Origin: Micromonospora coerulea | GTDB taxonomy: Bacteria; Actinomycetota; Actinomycetes; Mycobacteriales; Micromonosporaceae | Reading direction: 5' to 3' | Assembly: GCF_016598485.1 (NCBI RefSeq) | Contig: NZ_JAEMUW010000002.1 | Span: forward strand, 372,001-436,000 | Length of the DNA stretch: 64,000 nt | Shown: positions 26,885-35,733 of the stretch, one piece after another | Layout of the letters: each line of letters opens with the position of its first letter | How positions within the stretch are numbered: position 1 is the first letter of the stretch | The notes under the pieces: model-generated | Seen by the model: the letters and a program-made list of their open reading frames with translations, nothing else | Database searches by the model: none | What the model was told of the DNA's origin: nothing | Position numbers and translations under genes: made by a program

Positions 26885-27681
26885 CGGCGCCGCGCCCCCT
26901 GCGTGCAGTTCGGGCGGAGTGGACGAAGCTGAGGACCCTGCCGAGCACGGGATGGCTGATGCTGCTCGCCATCGCCGGCACGGTGGGCCTCGGTTTCGCC
27001 ATCACCGGATCGCTAAAGTACACCCACTGCGACTCGCCCTGCACCCTCGATCTCACGAAGCTGTCGCTGGCGGGCGTACGCCTCGGCCAGGTCGGGATCG
27101 TGGTCCTCGCGGTCCTGGCGGTGACGGCGGAGTACCGCACGCGGACGATCCAGCCGACGCTGGTGGCCGTACCACGCCGGTTCCTGGTGGTGCTGGGCAA
27201 GCTCGGTGTCCTGGCCGTTTTCGGAGTGGCCACCGGGGTACTGGCCGTTGCCGGGTCCCTGACCGCCGGCCGGACGATGCTGCCCGGCAACGGGTTCACC
27301 GCAGCACACGGCTTTCCGGCGCTCTCGCTCGCCGACGACCTCACCCGGCGGGCGGCCATAGGTACGGTCATCTACGTAGGGCTGGTCACCTTGCTGGGGG
27401 CGGGGCTCGGGCTTGTCCTGCGGGACACCGCCGGTGCGCTCACGGCAGCGCTGGCACTGCTCTACGGATCGCCGGTTGTCGCCATGTTCGTCAGCGATCC
27501 GAAATGGCAGCACCGCATCCACCGGTTCTCCCCGATGGACGCCGGGCTGACCATCCAGTCCACGCGCAACCTCGCCGCCGAACACATCGGGCCGTGGTCC
27601 GGGCTCGGCGTCCTGTCCCTGTACGCCACGGCAGCGGTCATCGCGGGGCTGATCATGTTCCAGCTCCGCGACGCCCACTGA
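26881..27681 (+). CDS. ABC-2 permease, second subunit
   Basis: The product has 266 residues from ATG 26881, overlapping the previous stop as ATGA. There are six predicted helices. The motif EYRTRTIQPTLVAVPRRFLVVLG is the counterpart of the first permease's EYHRG...TPRRGRVL segment, so the two are paralogues that likely form a heterodimer with the ATPase. The external loop after helix 1 is short, with the Cys pair THCDSPC. Confidence 0.9.
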   Translation: MTAPRPLRAVRAEWTKLRTLPSTGWLMLLAIAGTVGLGFAITGSLKYTHCDSPCTLDLTKLSLAGVRLGQVGIVVLAVLAVTAEYRTRTIQPTLVAVPRRFLVVLGKLGVLAVFGVATGVLAVAGSLTAGRTMLPGNGFTAAHGFPALSLADDLTRRAAIGTVIYVGLVTLLGAGLGLVLRDTAGALTAALALLYGSPVVAMFVSDPKWQHRIHRFSPMDAGLTIQSTRNLAAEHIGPWSGLGVLSLYATAAVIAGLIMFQLRDAH

Positions 27682-27742
27682 CCGCCCGACCAAGGCCGAC
27701 CGCCACACTGGGGTCTTCGTAATTGCCAGTATTGCGGCGCTG

Positions 27743-28233
27743 ATGGTGCCGATCGTCCGGGCTGCATCGAGCTCGCCGGAGGCGGCTGCCACACCGTCCG
27801 GACTCCCTCGCATGGCGGTCGCCTGCGCAGATGTGCCCAGCGATGACTATTGCGAGAGGTACGCCCAGGACATAGGGCGGCGTGTCCCGCTCAGTGAGGT
27901 CCAGCGCATGGAGGCTGAAGCGGTGCGCCAACAGGTCATGGCGGCTCTGCCGCGGGGCCAGGCCGGACCGCCATCTTGCGGCGGCCCGACGAGCCGTGTT
28001 CGCTCACCTACACCCCACCCACCGCTGATCAGGTTCGTCGCGCGCTGGTCGAAGCCGGCTACAGGGATGTCGTGGTTCGCACGGCCAAGATGGGTGATCC
28101 GGCTCCGCTCGCGAGCGTGCTGATTGCGGTCCCGGTCGGTCCCTCCTGCGTCGTGGTGCATATTCGCCAGGACTCCACGGCTGCAAGCAGCATCAGCGGC
28201 AACCTACCCGACGGCCGATGCCTGGGGGCCTGA
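27743..28233 (+). pseudogene. Probable exported small protein with a frameshift
   Basis: Codons before and at 27743 read VFVIASIAALMVPIVRAASSSP, a signal-peptide-like stretch without a good start codon. The frame continues with DDYCERYAQDIGRRVPLSEVQR to about 27965. The next frame then gives RRPDEPCSLTYTPPTADQVR and ALVEAGYRDVVVRTAKMGDP to TGA 28233. The second part is a well-formed alpha-beta unit that follows naturally, so one lost or gained base near 27970 is likely. Function unknown. Confidence 0.45.
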
Positions 28234-28464
28234 TCTAGGCGATCCGTTAGGCATGAGCTGGGCCGAGGCCGTGACCAGCGAAACCCGGGTCACGGCCTTG
28301 ATCGGTTCTATTCAGCCTGAGTAGCCGCAGGTCAGGCAGTGGCACTGCTCAGGTTGGATGCAGCACACGTGCGGTCCGGCGGGGGCGGACCGCGGGACGG
28401 CTGGCCGCGCCCGGCACCGCGCTCGTTGCGGTGTATGCCGGGTACCGGCGGGTATGCCCGGCGG

Positions 28465-30000
28465 ATGCGTACCGGCGAGGTGACCACCCGGCTCTACCAC
28501 CATCAGACGAACCAGTGTCGCGGCGGCCGGCGGCCGGACGTCCCGGGGTTCGTCCCGATGGACCCGAGCAACCAGCCCCAGCCCTTCAAACGCCACCTCG
28601 GGGCGCCGGTGCACCCCCTGCCCCGCGACCTGCCACCGACTGGGCCGCCGGCCGCGGCGACCCTGTCCGGGCGGGTACCGCCGAGCGACCCGAGCATCGA
28701 CGGCGAACTCCTCGCCCGGCTGCTGTTCTACTCGGCCGGCGTCACCCGAACCGCCGGAGACAACCTCTGGTTCCGGGCCGCCCCCTCCGCCGGCAATCTC
28801 CATCCCCTTGAGATCTACGCGGCGGTCACCGAGGTGGCTGGGCTCGACGCCGGGCTGTACCACTTCGCGCCTGAGGTGTTCGGCCTGGAGGCACTCGCGG
28901 CCGGGGATCACCGCCGGGCACTGGCCGACGCCACCGCTGACCCGGACGTCGCAGCCAGCCCGCTCGCCCTCGTCGTCACCGGCATCCCGTGGCGAACCGC
29001 CTGGAAGTACGCCGAACGGGGCTGGCGGCACGTCTACTGGGACGCCGGGACAATGCTGGCGAATCTGCTCTCCGTCGCCGAAGGCCACGGGCTACCCGTG
29101 CGGGTGCGGCTGGGCTTCGTCGACGCCGCCGTGTCCCGCCTGCTCGGCGTAGACGGCGTGACGGAGTTCCCGCTGGCGGTGATCACCTGCGGCCGACCCA
29201 CCGCGACCGCCGCCGCGGAACCGGTCGAGCTACCTCCACCACAGTTCGCGCCGACGCCGCTCTCCCCCGCGCCGGTCGACTTCCCGCTGGTCATCGGGGT
29301 GCAGCAGGCCGGTGAGCTCACCACGGGCGACGACGTGACGGGCTGGCGGGCGGCCGTCGGGGGCCTGCCTCGCGCCACCGACACCGTCGGCGCACCGGTT
29401 GCCGCCGGCAGCGAGCCGATCGAGTCGGTCATCCTGCGCCGCGGCTCCACCCGGCGCATGCGCCGCCAACTCGCCCCCGCCGAGCTGCTGCACTGGGCGA
29501 TGTCGGCGGCGACCCGAGCCGTCCCCGCCGACGCAATCCCGCCCGGGAGCACCCTGCTCTCCCACGAGGTCGCGGTCCACGCGGTGCACGGCACGGATCC
29601 GGGCCTGTACCAACAGGTCAACGGCTCGCCGCAGCTGCGCCGGCCGGCGCCGGAGCCCAAGGTACGGGCGTTGAGCCAAAGGCTCTGCCTCGACCAGCCG
29701 CTCGGCGGCGACTCCGCGTACACCGACTTCGCCTGCGCCGATCTGGACCAGGTGCTCGACAGGTACGGCGAGCGCGGGTACCGGGTCGCCCAGTTCGAGG
29801 CCGGGGTGGCCGCCGGCCGCCTGCAACTGGCCGCCTTCACCCTCGGTCACGGCGGCACCGGCCTGACCTTCTGCGACCAGGACATCTCGGATGCGTTCGA
29901 CACCCGTGCGGCCTGCATGCTCGCCGTCGCCATCGGGCCACCCGCCTACCGGTCCAAGCCGGGCGGCCCGCCGGGCCGGCCCCGGCGGATCACCCGCTGA
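28465..30000 (+). CDS. SagB-type oxidoreductase with two nitroreductase domains
   Basis: The product has 511 residues from ATG 28465. The start RLYHHQTNQ is typical of SagB-type enzymes. The first nitroreductase domain (about 70-270) has RAAPSAGNLHPLEIY and GLYHFAPE; the second (about 310-500) has ILRRGSTRRM, LYQQVNG and AAFTLGHGGTGLTF. SagB proteins use FMN to oxidise azolines to azoles in peptide toxins; stand-alone double-domain forms also exist. No cyclodehydratase (SagC/D) is nearby, so a TOMM pathway is not supported. Redox role uncertain. Confidence 0.85.
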   Translation: MRTGEVTTRLYHHQTNQCRGGRRPDVPGFVPMDPSNQPQPFKRHLGAPVHPLPRDLPPTGPPAAATLSGRVPPSDPSIDGELLARLLFYSAGVTRTAGDNLWFRAAPSAGNLHPLEIYAAVTEVAGLDAGLYHFAPEVFGLEALAAGDHRRALADATADPDVAASPLALVVTGIPWRTAWKYAERGWRHVYWDAGTMLANLLSVAEGHGLPVRVRLGFVDAAVSRLLGVDGVTEFPLAVITCGRPTATAAAEPVELPPPQFAPTPLSPAPVDFPLVIGVQQAGELTTGDDVTGWRAAVGGLPRATDTVGAPVAAGSEPIESVILRRGSTRRMRRQLAPAELLHWAMSAATRAVPADAIPPGSTLLSHEVAVHAVHGTDPGLYQQVNGSPQLRRPAPEPKVRALSQRLCLDQPLGGDSAYTDFACADLDQVLDRYGERGYRVAQFEAGVAAGRLQLAAFTLGHGGTGLTFCDQDISDAFDTRAACMLAVAIGPPAYRSKPGGPPGRPRRITR

Positions 30001-30303
30001 CGGGGCACGCAGTGGTCGATTACGCGGCACCTCAACCCGGCAGCACCTTCGGATGTGGGGCGGGCGTTTTAGGCTAGGCACCCGGGTGGGCCGAGCAGGA
30101 CGTGAAGAGGCCCGCCGAGACCAGATGCACGCTCCATGCGCTTGGTCGGTCGTTGGCTGCTCGGCGGGTGCGGAACTCCGACCATGCCAAGTTGCGGAAG
30201 TCGTTCCGGCCGGTGCGATCATGCTTGCGGACGAAGGTGCGAGTGAGATGACACCGTTCGTGCAGCGACGAAGTACGCGGCGATGCACGGCAGGCGGAGC
30301 GTG
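30001..30303. other. Gene-free spacer with an inverted repeat
   Basis: No gene is recognised. CCCGCCGAG at 30111-30119 and CTCGGCGGG at 30160-30168 are perfect inverted repeats separated by 40 bp that can fold further, so a structured leader or small RNA is possible but unproven. Confidence 0.3.
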
Positions 30304-30792
30304 ATGATTACAGGACACGACACGGTCTTCGTGACCGGCGCACCCGTCGATGCCGGCATCCGGGCGATGCTGGACGCTCTTCATCGCCAATGGCCCAACA
30401 TGCTGGTTGCGGTCAGCGGGGTTGCCGACGGCGTGTTCCTACCCTGGCTGACGTCGCGTAACGACGTACCGGCTGGCACAGGCGAGCTGCTCGTCGCGCG
30501 TGATGCCCATATGGAACAGCGTTGGGATGAGGTCGGCTACTCGCTCATGGAGTACGACGAGGGACCATTCGCGGTGCTCTACCAACCATCCGGTCGGACC
30601 GCGGTCGAGATCCAAGTCGACGAGGACCCATATGGCCGGTCCAGATCCGGATTCGAGCCACACTCGGCGACGTTGGTCACCGCCGGCCTGTCACTCGTCA
30701 CGGTGGTGACGCCGGACCTCGAAAGTCCGTTCAGCCGGCGGATCCTCGATGCGCTCAGGCAAGCGCTGATCAGCCAGACCCGTCACACCTGA
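30304..30792 (+). CDS. Unknown 162-residue protein
   Basis: It starts at GTG 30301 or ATG 30304. A mixed alpha-beta protein with an acidic middle (QRWDEVGYSLMEYDEGPFAV) and strands VEIQVDEDPYG. No motif is recognised. It ends 40 bp before the PIN-domain gene and could share its transcript. It does not look like an antitoxin (no AbrB, RHH or Phd signature). Confidence 0.55.
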   Translation: MITGHDTVFVTGAPVDAGIRAMLDALHRQWPNMLVAVSGVADGVFLPWLTSRNDVPAGTGELLVARDAHMEQRWDEVGYSLMEYDEGPFAVLYQPSGRTAVEIQVDEDPYGRSRSGFEPHSATLVTAGLSLVTVVTPDLESPFSRRILDALRQALISQTRHT

Positions 30793-30832
30793 TGCATTGT
30801 TGTCCGATGACGTCCCAACCATGCAGAGGGGG

Positions 30833-31234
30833 ATGACCTTGACCAAGTTTGTGATCGGTCCGGACGTGGCTCTTCGCCTGGCCCGCGACGAGGCCGTGAT
30901 CCCCGACGAGCACCGGCTCCTGGCTCCGACACTTCTTCGCTCGCAGGTGCTGTCGCTGCTCTACCGAGCAGTTCGCCAAGGTGAGCTGAGCAGGAAGGAC
31001 GCCGATCGCCGGCTCAACTACGTGCGCGGCCTGCAGATGCGACTGCTCGGAGATCGTGTCCTCCAGAACGTCGCCTGGAAGATCGCCGACCAGCTCGGGT
31101 GGCCCGACACGCTCCACGCCGAGTACATCGCGCTGACCCAGCTCCAAGCCGACGCGTTCATCACGCTCGACGCCGAGCTCGCCCACGCTGTGGAGGGCCT
31201 GGTGATGGTCGCACCCATCGAAGCGCTGTCCTGA
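30833..31234 (+). CDS. PIN-domain protein (VapC-like)
   Basis: The product has 133 residues from ATG 30833 with GAGGGGG just upstream. FVIGPDVALRL carries the first Asp of the PIN nuclease core, and LHAEYIALTQLQADAFITLDAEL the later acidic residues. In LLRSQVLSLLYRA a Gln sits where the second acidic residue (Glu) is usual. VapC toxins are Mg-dependent RNases. No VapB-type antitoxin is adjacent, so it is an orphan or a non-toxic housekeeping PIN protein. Confidence 0.75.
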   Translation: MTLTKFVIGPDVALRLARDEAVIPDEHRLLAPTLLRSQVLSLLYRAVRQGELSRKDADRRLNYVRGLQMRLLGDRVLQNVAWKIADQLGWPDTLHAEYIALTQLQADAFITLDAELAHAVEGLVMVAPIEALS

Positions 31235-31310
31235 TCGAGAGGCGGCGGCAAGCGCGGTGAGATCGAGCGCTGCTGCCAGAGGCTCCTCGTGAACAGCATG
31301 CTCCATTTCC

Positions 31311-31343
31311 GCGAGGGCCGGTCTCCCGTGGGCCGGCCCTCGC
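31311..31343. terminator. Hairpin between convergent genes
   Basis: GCGAGGGCCGG and CCGGCCCTCGC form an 11-bp perfect stem around an 11-nt loop, between the PIN gene (+) and the aldolase gene (-), so it can serve both strands. Confidence 0.6.
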
Positions 31344-31403
31344 CGCGTTCAATGACCTGCCCTCCGGGAAGCGGAGGCCGGAACGTGCCGCACCTGCTCA
31401 GCC

Positions 31404-32282
31404 TCACGCGGACATGGCGACCGTCTCGTCGACGTACCGCAGGGCCCGCGCGGTGGTCTCGGGCCCAGCGGGCAGCAACGGCGGGCGGACGTCCGGCTTC
31501 GGGATGCGGCCCTGGGCGTGCAGGACCGCCTTGACCACAGACGGGTTCGGCTCGGCGAAGAGCGCCGCGGACAGCCCGGCGAGCCGGTGGCCGAGCGGCC
31601 GGGCGCGGGCCACGTCGCCCGCCAGCCAGGCCGCGACCAGCGCGGCGAACTCGGCGGTGGCGAGATGCGCGGAGGCCAGGATGCCGCCGTGCGCGCCGAG
31701 GGCCAGCAGGGGCGAGACGAGCGCGTCGTCGCCGCCGAGCACGGCGAAGTCCGGTGGCACGTCGGCGAGGAAGGCGACCGTTTCCGCGTCGATCCCGCCC
31801 GCGGCGTACTTGATCCCCGCCACGCCGGGCAGCTCGGCCAGCCGGCGCAGCGCGCCGGCCGAGAGCGGCTGCCCCGTCCGGTACGGCACGTGGTAGACGA
31901 CCAACGGCACCGGGGACGCCGTGGCCAGGCGGGCGAAGTGGGCGAGCACCCCGGCCTCGCCGGGCCGCAGGAACGGCGGCACCAGGCAGAGCGCAGCCGC
32001 CACCTCCGGCCGGCCGGCGAGGCCCCGCAGCGCCTCGACGGTGTGCGCACCCACCAGCAGCGGGGCACGACGGTCGCGGCACACCGAAGCGACCACGTCG
32101 ATCACCACCCGCCGCTCTGCGTCGTCGAGAGTGTCCGGTTCGCCGGTGGTGCCGAGGGCCACCAGGCCGGCCGCGCCCGCGTCCAGCACCTGGTGAGCGA
32201 GTGCGGCCAGCACGTCGGCGGCGACGGCTCCCCGCTCGGTGTACGGGGTGATCAGCGGAACGTAGAGCCCGGTCGGTGTCAT
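31404..32282 (-). CDS. DapA-family (dihydrodipicolinate synthase-like) aldolase
   Basis: The TIM-barrel protein has 292 residues. The Schiff-base Lys is in GVAGIKYAAGG, the catalytic Tyr in VYHVPYRTG, and the GTTGE loop (ALGTTGEPDTL) is intact. Members include DHDP synthase, N-acetylneuraminate lyase and keto-deoxy sugar aldolases; the substitutions and the LysR partner suggest a catabolic aldolase rather than the lysine pathway. It diverges from a LysR gene with a 70-bp gap. Confidence 0.87.
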   Translation of the reverse strand: MTPTGLYVPLITPYTERGAVAADVLAALAHQVLDAGAAGLVALGTTGEPDTLDDAERRVVIDVVASVCRDRRAPLLVGAHTVEALRGLAGRPEVAAALCLVPPFLRPGEAGVLAHFARLATASPVPLVVYHVPYRTGQPLSAGALRRLAELPGVAGIKYAAGGIDAETVAFLADVPPDFAVLGGDDALVSPLLALGAHGGILASAHLATAEFAALVAAWLAGDVARARPLGHRLAGLSAALFAEPNPSVVKAVLHAQGRIPKPDVRPPLLPAGPETTARALRYVDETVAMSA

Positions 32283-32352
32283 GCCTCCAGCGTGCGTCCC
32301 GAGATAGTGAAGAACCAGTTCCGATTCCTCACCTCATCCGTAAGCTCAACTT

Positions 32353-33243
32353 ATGCTCGAGGTCCGTCGCCTGCGCCTGCTTCGGGACCTGGCCCGGCTC
32401 GGCACGATCGCCGCCGTCGCCGAGGCGCACACCTACACCCCGTCGGCGGTGTCCCAGCAGCTCGCCGCGCTCCAGCGGGCGGCCGGGGTGACGCTCCTGC
32501 AACGCGTCGGGCGCCGGGTCACCCTTACCCCCACCGGGCAGGCGCTCGTACGGCATGCCGAGGTCGTCCTCGCCGCCTTGGAGGCGGCCGACGCGACGCT
32601 GGCGGCCGCGCGGGGCGGGCTCTCCGGCGCGGTACGCATCGGCGCGTTCCCCAGCGCCGTCCGTACCCTGCTGCCGGCGACGCTGGTCACGCTGGCCCGG
32701 GACCACCCGGCGCTCGACCTCATGGTCACCGAGCTGGACCCGGTGGCCGTACCGGCCGCGCTGCGGGAGCGCCGCCTCGACGTGGCGCTCGTGCACGACT
32801 ACGACATCGTGCCGAGCGAGCCCGATCCGGCGCTCGACACGGTCCCGCTGCTGGAGGAGCCTGTCCTCCTCGCCGTACCCGCCAACAACGCCGTGGCTGG
32901 GGAACCGCTGGACGCTGCAAGAGACGCGAACTGGATCCTCGGCAGCCCCGGCACGCTCTGCCACACCTTGGCGCTGCACGCCTGCCAGGTCGCCGGGTTC
33001 ACGCCGCGGGTGCGGCACCACGCCGACGACTTCGACGCCGCGCTCGCCCTGGTCGCCGCCGGCCAGGGAGTCGCCCTGGTCCCGGAGCTGGCGGCCGGCC
33101 AACCACCCCCGGCGGTACACCTCCTGCCGCTGGGCCTACGCCGGCGAACAGGGGTTGCGTACCGGAAGGGGGCGGGCGAGCATCCCGCGGTGGCCGCCTG
33201 CGTCGCGGCGCTGACGGCCACCGCCGCTAGCCTGCGGCAGTGA
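32353..33243 (+). CDS. LysR-family regulator
   Basis: The product has 296 residues. The N-terminal helix-turn-helix is LRLLRDLARLGTIAAVAEAH followed by SAVSQQLAALQRAAG. The rest is a periplasmic-binding-protein-like effector domain (VRIGAFPSAVRTLLPATL). The 70-bp spacer to the divergent aldolase contains GAACCAGTTC, a small palindrome that may be part of the operator. Likely activator of the aldolase; the inducer may be the aldolase substrate. Confidence 0.9.
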   Translation: MLEVRRLRLLRDLARLGTIAAVAEAHTYTPSAVSQQLAALQRAAGVTLLQRVGRRVTLTPTGQALVRHAEVVLAALEAADATLAAARGGLSGAVRIGAFPSAVRTLLPATLVTLARDHPALDLMVTELDPVAVPAALRERRLDVALVHDYDIVPSEPDPALDTVPLLEEPVLLAVPANNAVAGEPLDAARDANWILGSPGTLCHTLALHACQVAGFTPRVRHHADDFDAALALVAAGQGVALVPELAAGQPPPAVHLLPLGLRRRTGVAYRKGAGEHPAVAACVAALTATAASLRQ

Positions 33244-33477
33244 CCTCGGCCAGGTCGACCGCGTTGACGAACGCGACGAGGACGGGCTCGGTGGCCGGTC
33301 CAATGGGAGCAGCTCGCCGGTGCGGGCTTCGGCCAGTGTCGGCGGACAGTACTCAAACGCCTCGTCTGGGCCTCCGATCCGATCAGGATTCGAGAAGCGC
33401 CAGGGTGTCGTCGGGCCTAGCCTTCTCCCAGATAGTCGGCATCACGCCGAGCCTTTAACGGCGAAGGGGATCCGAGA

Positions 33478-33927
33478 ATGTCCGCAGAGAAGTCCAAGAC
33501 CGGGTCCGACGGCTTCAGCCCCGAGGAGCGTGCCGCGATGAAGGAGCGCGCCGCCGAGCTGCGCGCCGAGGGCAAAAAGGGCGCCAAGAAGGCCGACGGG
33601 CTGCAAGCGGTCCTCGACAGGATCGCGCAGATGGCGCCGGAAGATCGGGCGCTCGCCGAGCGCGTGCATGTGACGGTGACCGATGCCGCCCCGGAGCTGT
33701 CGCCAAAGACCTGGTACGGGATGCCCGCTTACGAGAACGCGGACGGCAAGATCGTCGTCTTCTTCCAGGACTCGGGCAAGTTCAACTACCGGTACTCGAC
33801 GCTGGGCTTCCAGGACACGGCCAACCTCGACGACGGGGACATGTGGCCGGTGTCGTACGCGCTCCAGAAGTGGAGCCCCGTGGTAGAGAAGAAGGTCGTC
33901 GAGCTGGTGAAGGCTGCGGTCTCCTGA
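33478..33927 (+). CDS. DUF1801-like small protein
   Basis: The product has 149 residues from ATG 33478 behind GAAGGGGATCC. The N-terminus is highly charged (SPEERAAMKERAAELRAEGK). The C-terminal part (TWYGMPAYENADGKIVVFFQ, then YSTLGFQDTANLDDG) is the YdhG/DUF1801-type fold, of which a Bacillus member (Fra) is an iron chaperone. Function in this organism unknown. Confidence 0.75.
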   Translation: MSAEKSKTGSDGFSPEERAAMKERAAELRAEGKKGAKKADGLQAVLDRIAQMAPEDRALAERVHVTVTDAAPELSPKTWYGMPAYENADGKIVVFFQDSGKFNYRYSTLGFQDTANLDDGDMWPVSYALQKWSPVVEKKVVELVKAAVS

Positions 33928-34080
33928 CCGTTGCCACGACCGCCGCAGAGCACGAGTGGCTCTCGGTTGGCGGTTCGGACGGCTCCGCCTCAGCACTCGC
34001 CGTCACGACCCACCCTCCCACATCTCTTTCTGGCACGGGTGAACGACGGCACCGACAGCAGCGGATCCGGATACCTGCAA

Positions 34081-34535
34081 GATGCGCTGCTTCATGACGG
34101 ACGGCGCGGACCTGCGCGCGGGCCAGGTCGTAGTCCTTCGCGACACTCGCGACAGCCGTCGCGGTCAGCGGCGCGATGCCGGGCTGGACCCGCCCCTGGT
34201 AGTCGCGGTAGTGCACGACGCGGTGGACAAGCGGGGGCATCAGGGGCTCCAGCCGATGTCCGGCAACCGCGGCCTGCTCGATCATCCACGCCCGGCGGGA
34301 CGGTCCCAGGTCTGCCATCCATACCAGCGCAGCCCTCGCCCGCCGCTCACGCAACCACGCCGGGCGACTGAGCGACCGTACTGAACAGCGGGAAGGTGTT
34401 GTTGTCCCAGACGTCCGCGATCTCGGCGATAGCCTGCCGGTCGAAGCGGCGGCCATCGGCTGCCAACTCCCCGATGCGGGCCACCGGGCGGTCCAGCAGC
34501 GCGGCGAACATCGGCATGACAGCTGCCCAGGTCAT
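34081..34535 (-). pseudogene. Possible membrane-anchored protein with a frameshift
   Basis: From ATG 34535 the frame reads AAVMPMFAALLDRPVARIGE and FDRQAIAEIADVWDNNTFP before TGA 34347. Codons upstream in the same frame (WVTTLTAVAVLGFAVMTWA) form a transmembrane helix but contain no usual start. In the next frame, WLRERRARAALVWMADLGPS and LVHRVVHYRDYQGRVQP continue with good coding character. A single indel near 34370 would join them. I do not recognise the family. Confidence 0.35.
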
Positions 34536-34607
34536 GACCGCGAAGCCTAATACCGCAACGGCAGTCAGAGTGGTGACCCAGGAGGCTTTGCTCCTGCCGG
34601 ACCCCGA

Positions 34608-34763
34608 TTAGTTGTACAGCCAGATGGCGGCACAGCCGAAACACAGCGCGAGCAGCACGGCCGAGGCGAGCAGCAGCACGAGCAGCGTGAGCAGTTTGCT
34701 GCGTGCCGTCGCCGCGGTCGCCTCCGGCGGCGGACTGCCGTCGGTGGACTCGGGGTCGGGCAC
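34608..34763 (-). CDS. Small single-pass membrane protein
   Basis: GTG 34763 opens a 51-codon frame: a Pro/Glu-rich head (PDPESTDGSPPPEATAATA), a basic residue pair, one helix (LLTLLVLLLASAVLLALCFG) and the end CAAIWLYN. The domain order is that of a genuine small membrane protein. It is followed directly by the broken gene at 34.1-34.5 kb. Function unknown. Confidence 0.5.
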   Translation of the reverse strand: MPDPESTDGSPPPEATAATARSKLLTLLVLLLASAVLLALCFGCAAIWLYN

Positions 34764-35016
34764 GTCGTGATCATGTCAGACCGGGGATTCGTGGATCTAG
34801 ACGGCAGTGGTCAGGGGTAGCCGCGTCGTCGGTAGTGGCAGTTACGGCCTTGATGTTGGCGTCGTCGGCGCCCTCACATCGGGTAACCGTCGAGCGCCAC
34901 CGCACGCCGTCACGCACTAGGCCGCCCGGTCTGTCGAAGGCGTTTTGGGGGCTGGTTTCCAGCGCATGGTCCACCGCCGGCCGAGCCTTCGCTGATGTGC
35001 GCCGAGCCCGGCCGCT

Positions 35017-35733
35017 CTACGGTGTGGGGGGTCCCGCGGCTTTGGCGACGAGGGCCGCCGCGACATCGCGGAGTTTGCTGTTGGTGTCCTGCGACAGCTT
35101 GGCGAGGATGGCAAAGGCTTCATCAGGGGTGCATCGTCGCTCGCCCATGATGATGCCTTTGGCCTGTTCGATGACGGCCCGGTTCGCCATGGCGGCCTGC
35201 ATGTGCCTGGCCAAGGTCGCCTGAGTGTCGTAGAGGTGGATGTTGGCAAGGGCCACGGCGGCGTACCCGGCGAACGTCTGGGCCAGGGTCGTCGCTTCCT
35301 CGTCGAAGGCATCGGGCTTGGTGGCGTAGATGTTCAGCGCGCCGGTGACTTTCTCCTGCACCGGCAGGCCGATCGACAGGGAGCTGTTGGCGCCCGCTCC
35401 CAGGGCCCGCTTCGTCCAGTTCGGCCATCGGCTCTCGTTGGACATGTTCGAGACCAGCACGCTCTCCGTGGCGACCGACGCGTCCAGGCAGGGTCCCTGG
35501 CCTTGCTCGTACTGCCACTCGTCGAGGGCGATCGCCAGCTCGCCGGTAAAGGCGGCGGTGTGTGCGTCGTCCCCTCGGATCAAGGTGACGGAAACTTCAC
35601 TGGCACCCGGGATTGTGCACTTGGCCAGCTCGGCGATCTTCGCCAGCACCGTGTCTAGATCAGCTTCGTCGAGCTTGATCCTGCCCAGCTCAGCGAATGC
35701 GTTGTTCGGATCCATGGGTTGGATGTGAGCCAT
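35017..35733 (-). CDS. GAF-ANTAR domain regulator
   Basis: The product has 238 residues. The GAF domain (about 20-165) contains YEQGQGPCLDAS and SLSIGLPVQEKVTGALNIYA. The ANTAR domain (about 170-230) has NRAVIEQAKGIIMGERRC and DEAFAILAKLSQDTNSKLRD. ANTAR proteins bind paired hexaloop RNA hairpins and act as antiterminators. GAF-ANTAR forms are abundant in actinomycetes and sense redox or small ligands. The RNA target is not visible here. Confidence 0.92.
   Translation of the reverse strand: MAHIQPMDPNNAFAELGRIKLDEADLDTVLAKIAELAKCTIPGASEVSVTLIRGDDAHTAAFTGELAIALDEWQYEQGQGPCLDASVATESVLVSNMSNESRWPNWTKRALGAGANSSLSIGLPVQEKVTGALNIYATKPDAFDEEATTLAQTFAGYAAVALANIHLYDTQATLARHMQAAMANRAVIEQAKGIIMGERRCTPDEAFAILAKLSQDTNSKLRDVAAALVAKAAGPPTP

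Noticed and set aside
28465..30000. Azole-modified peptide (TOMM) cluster
   Set aside because: Only the SagB-type enzyme is present; no cyclodehydratase or credible precursor.
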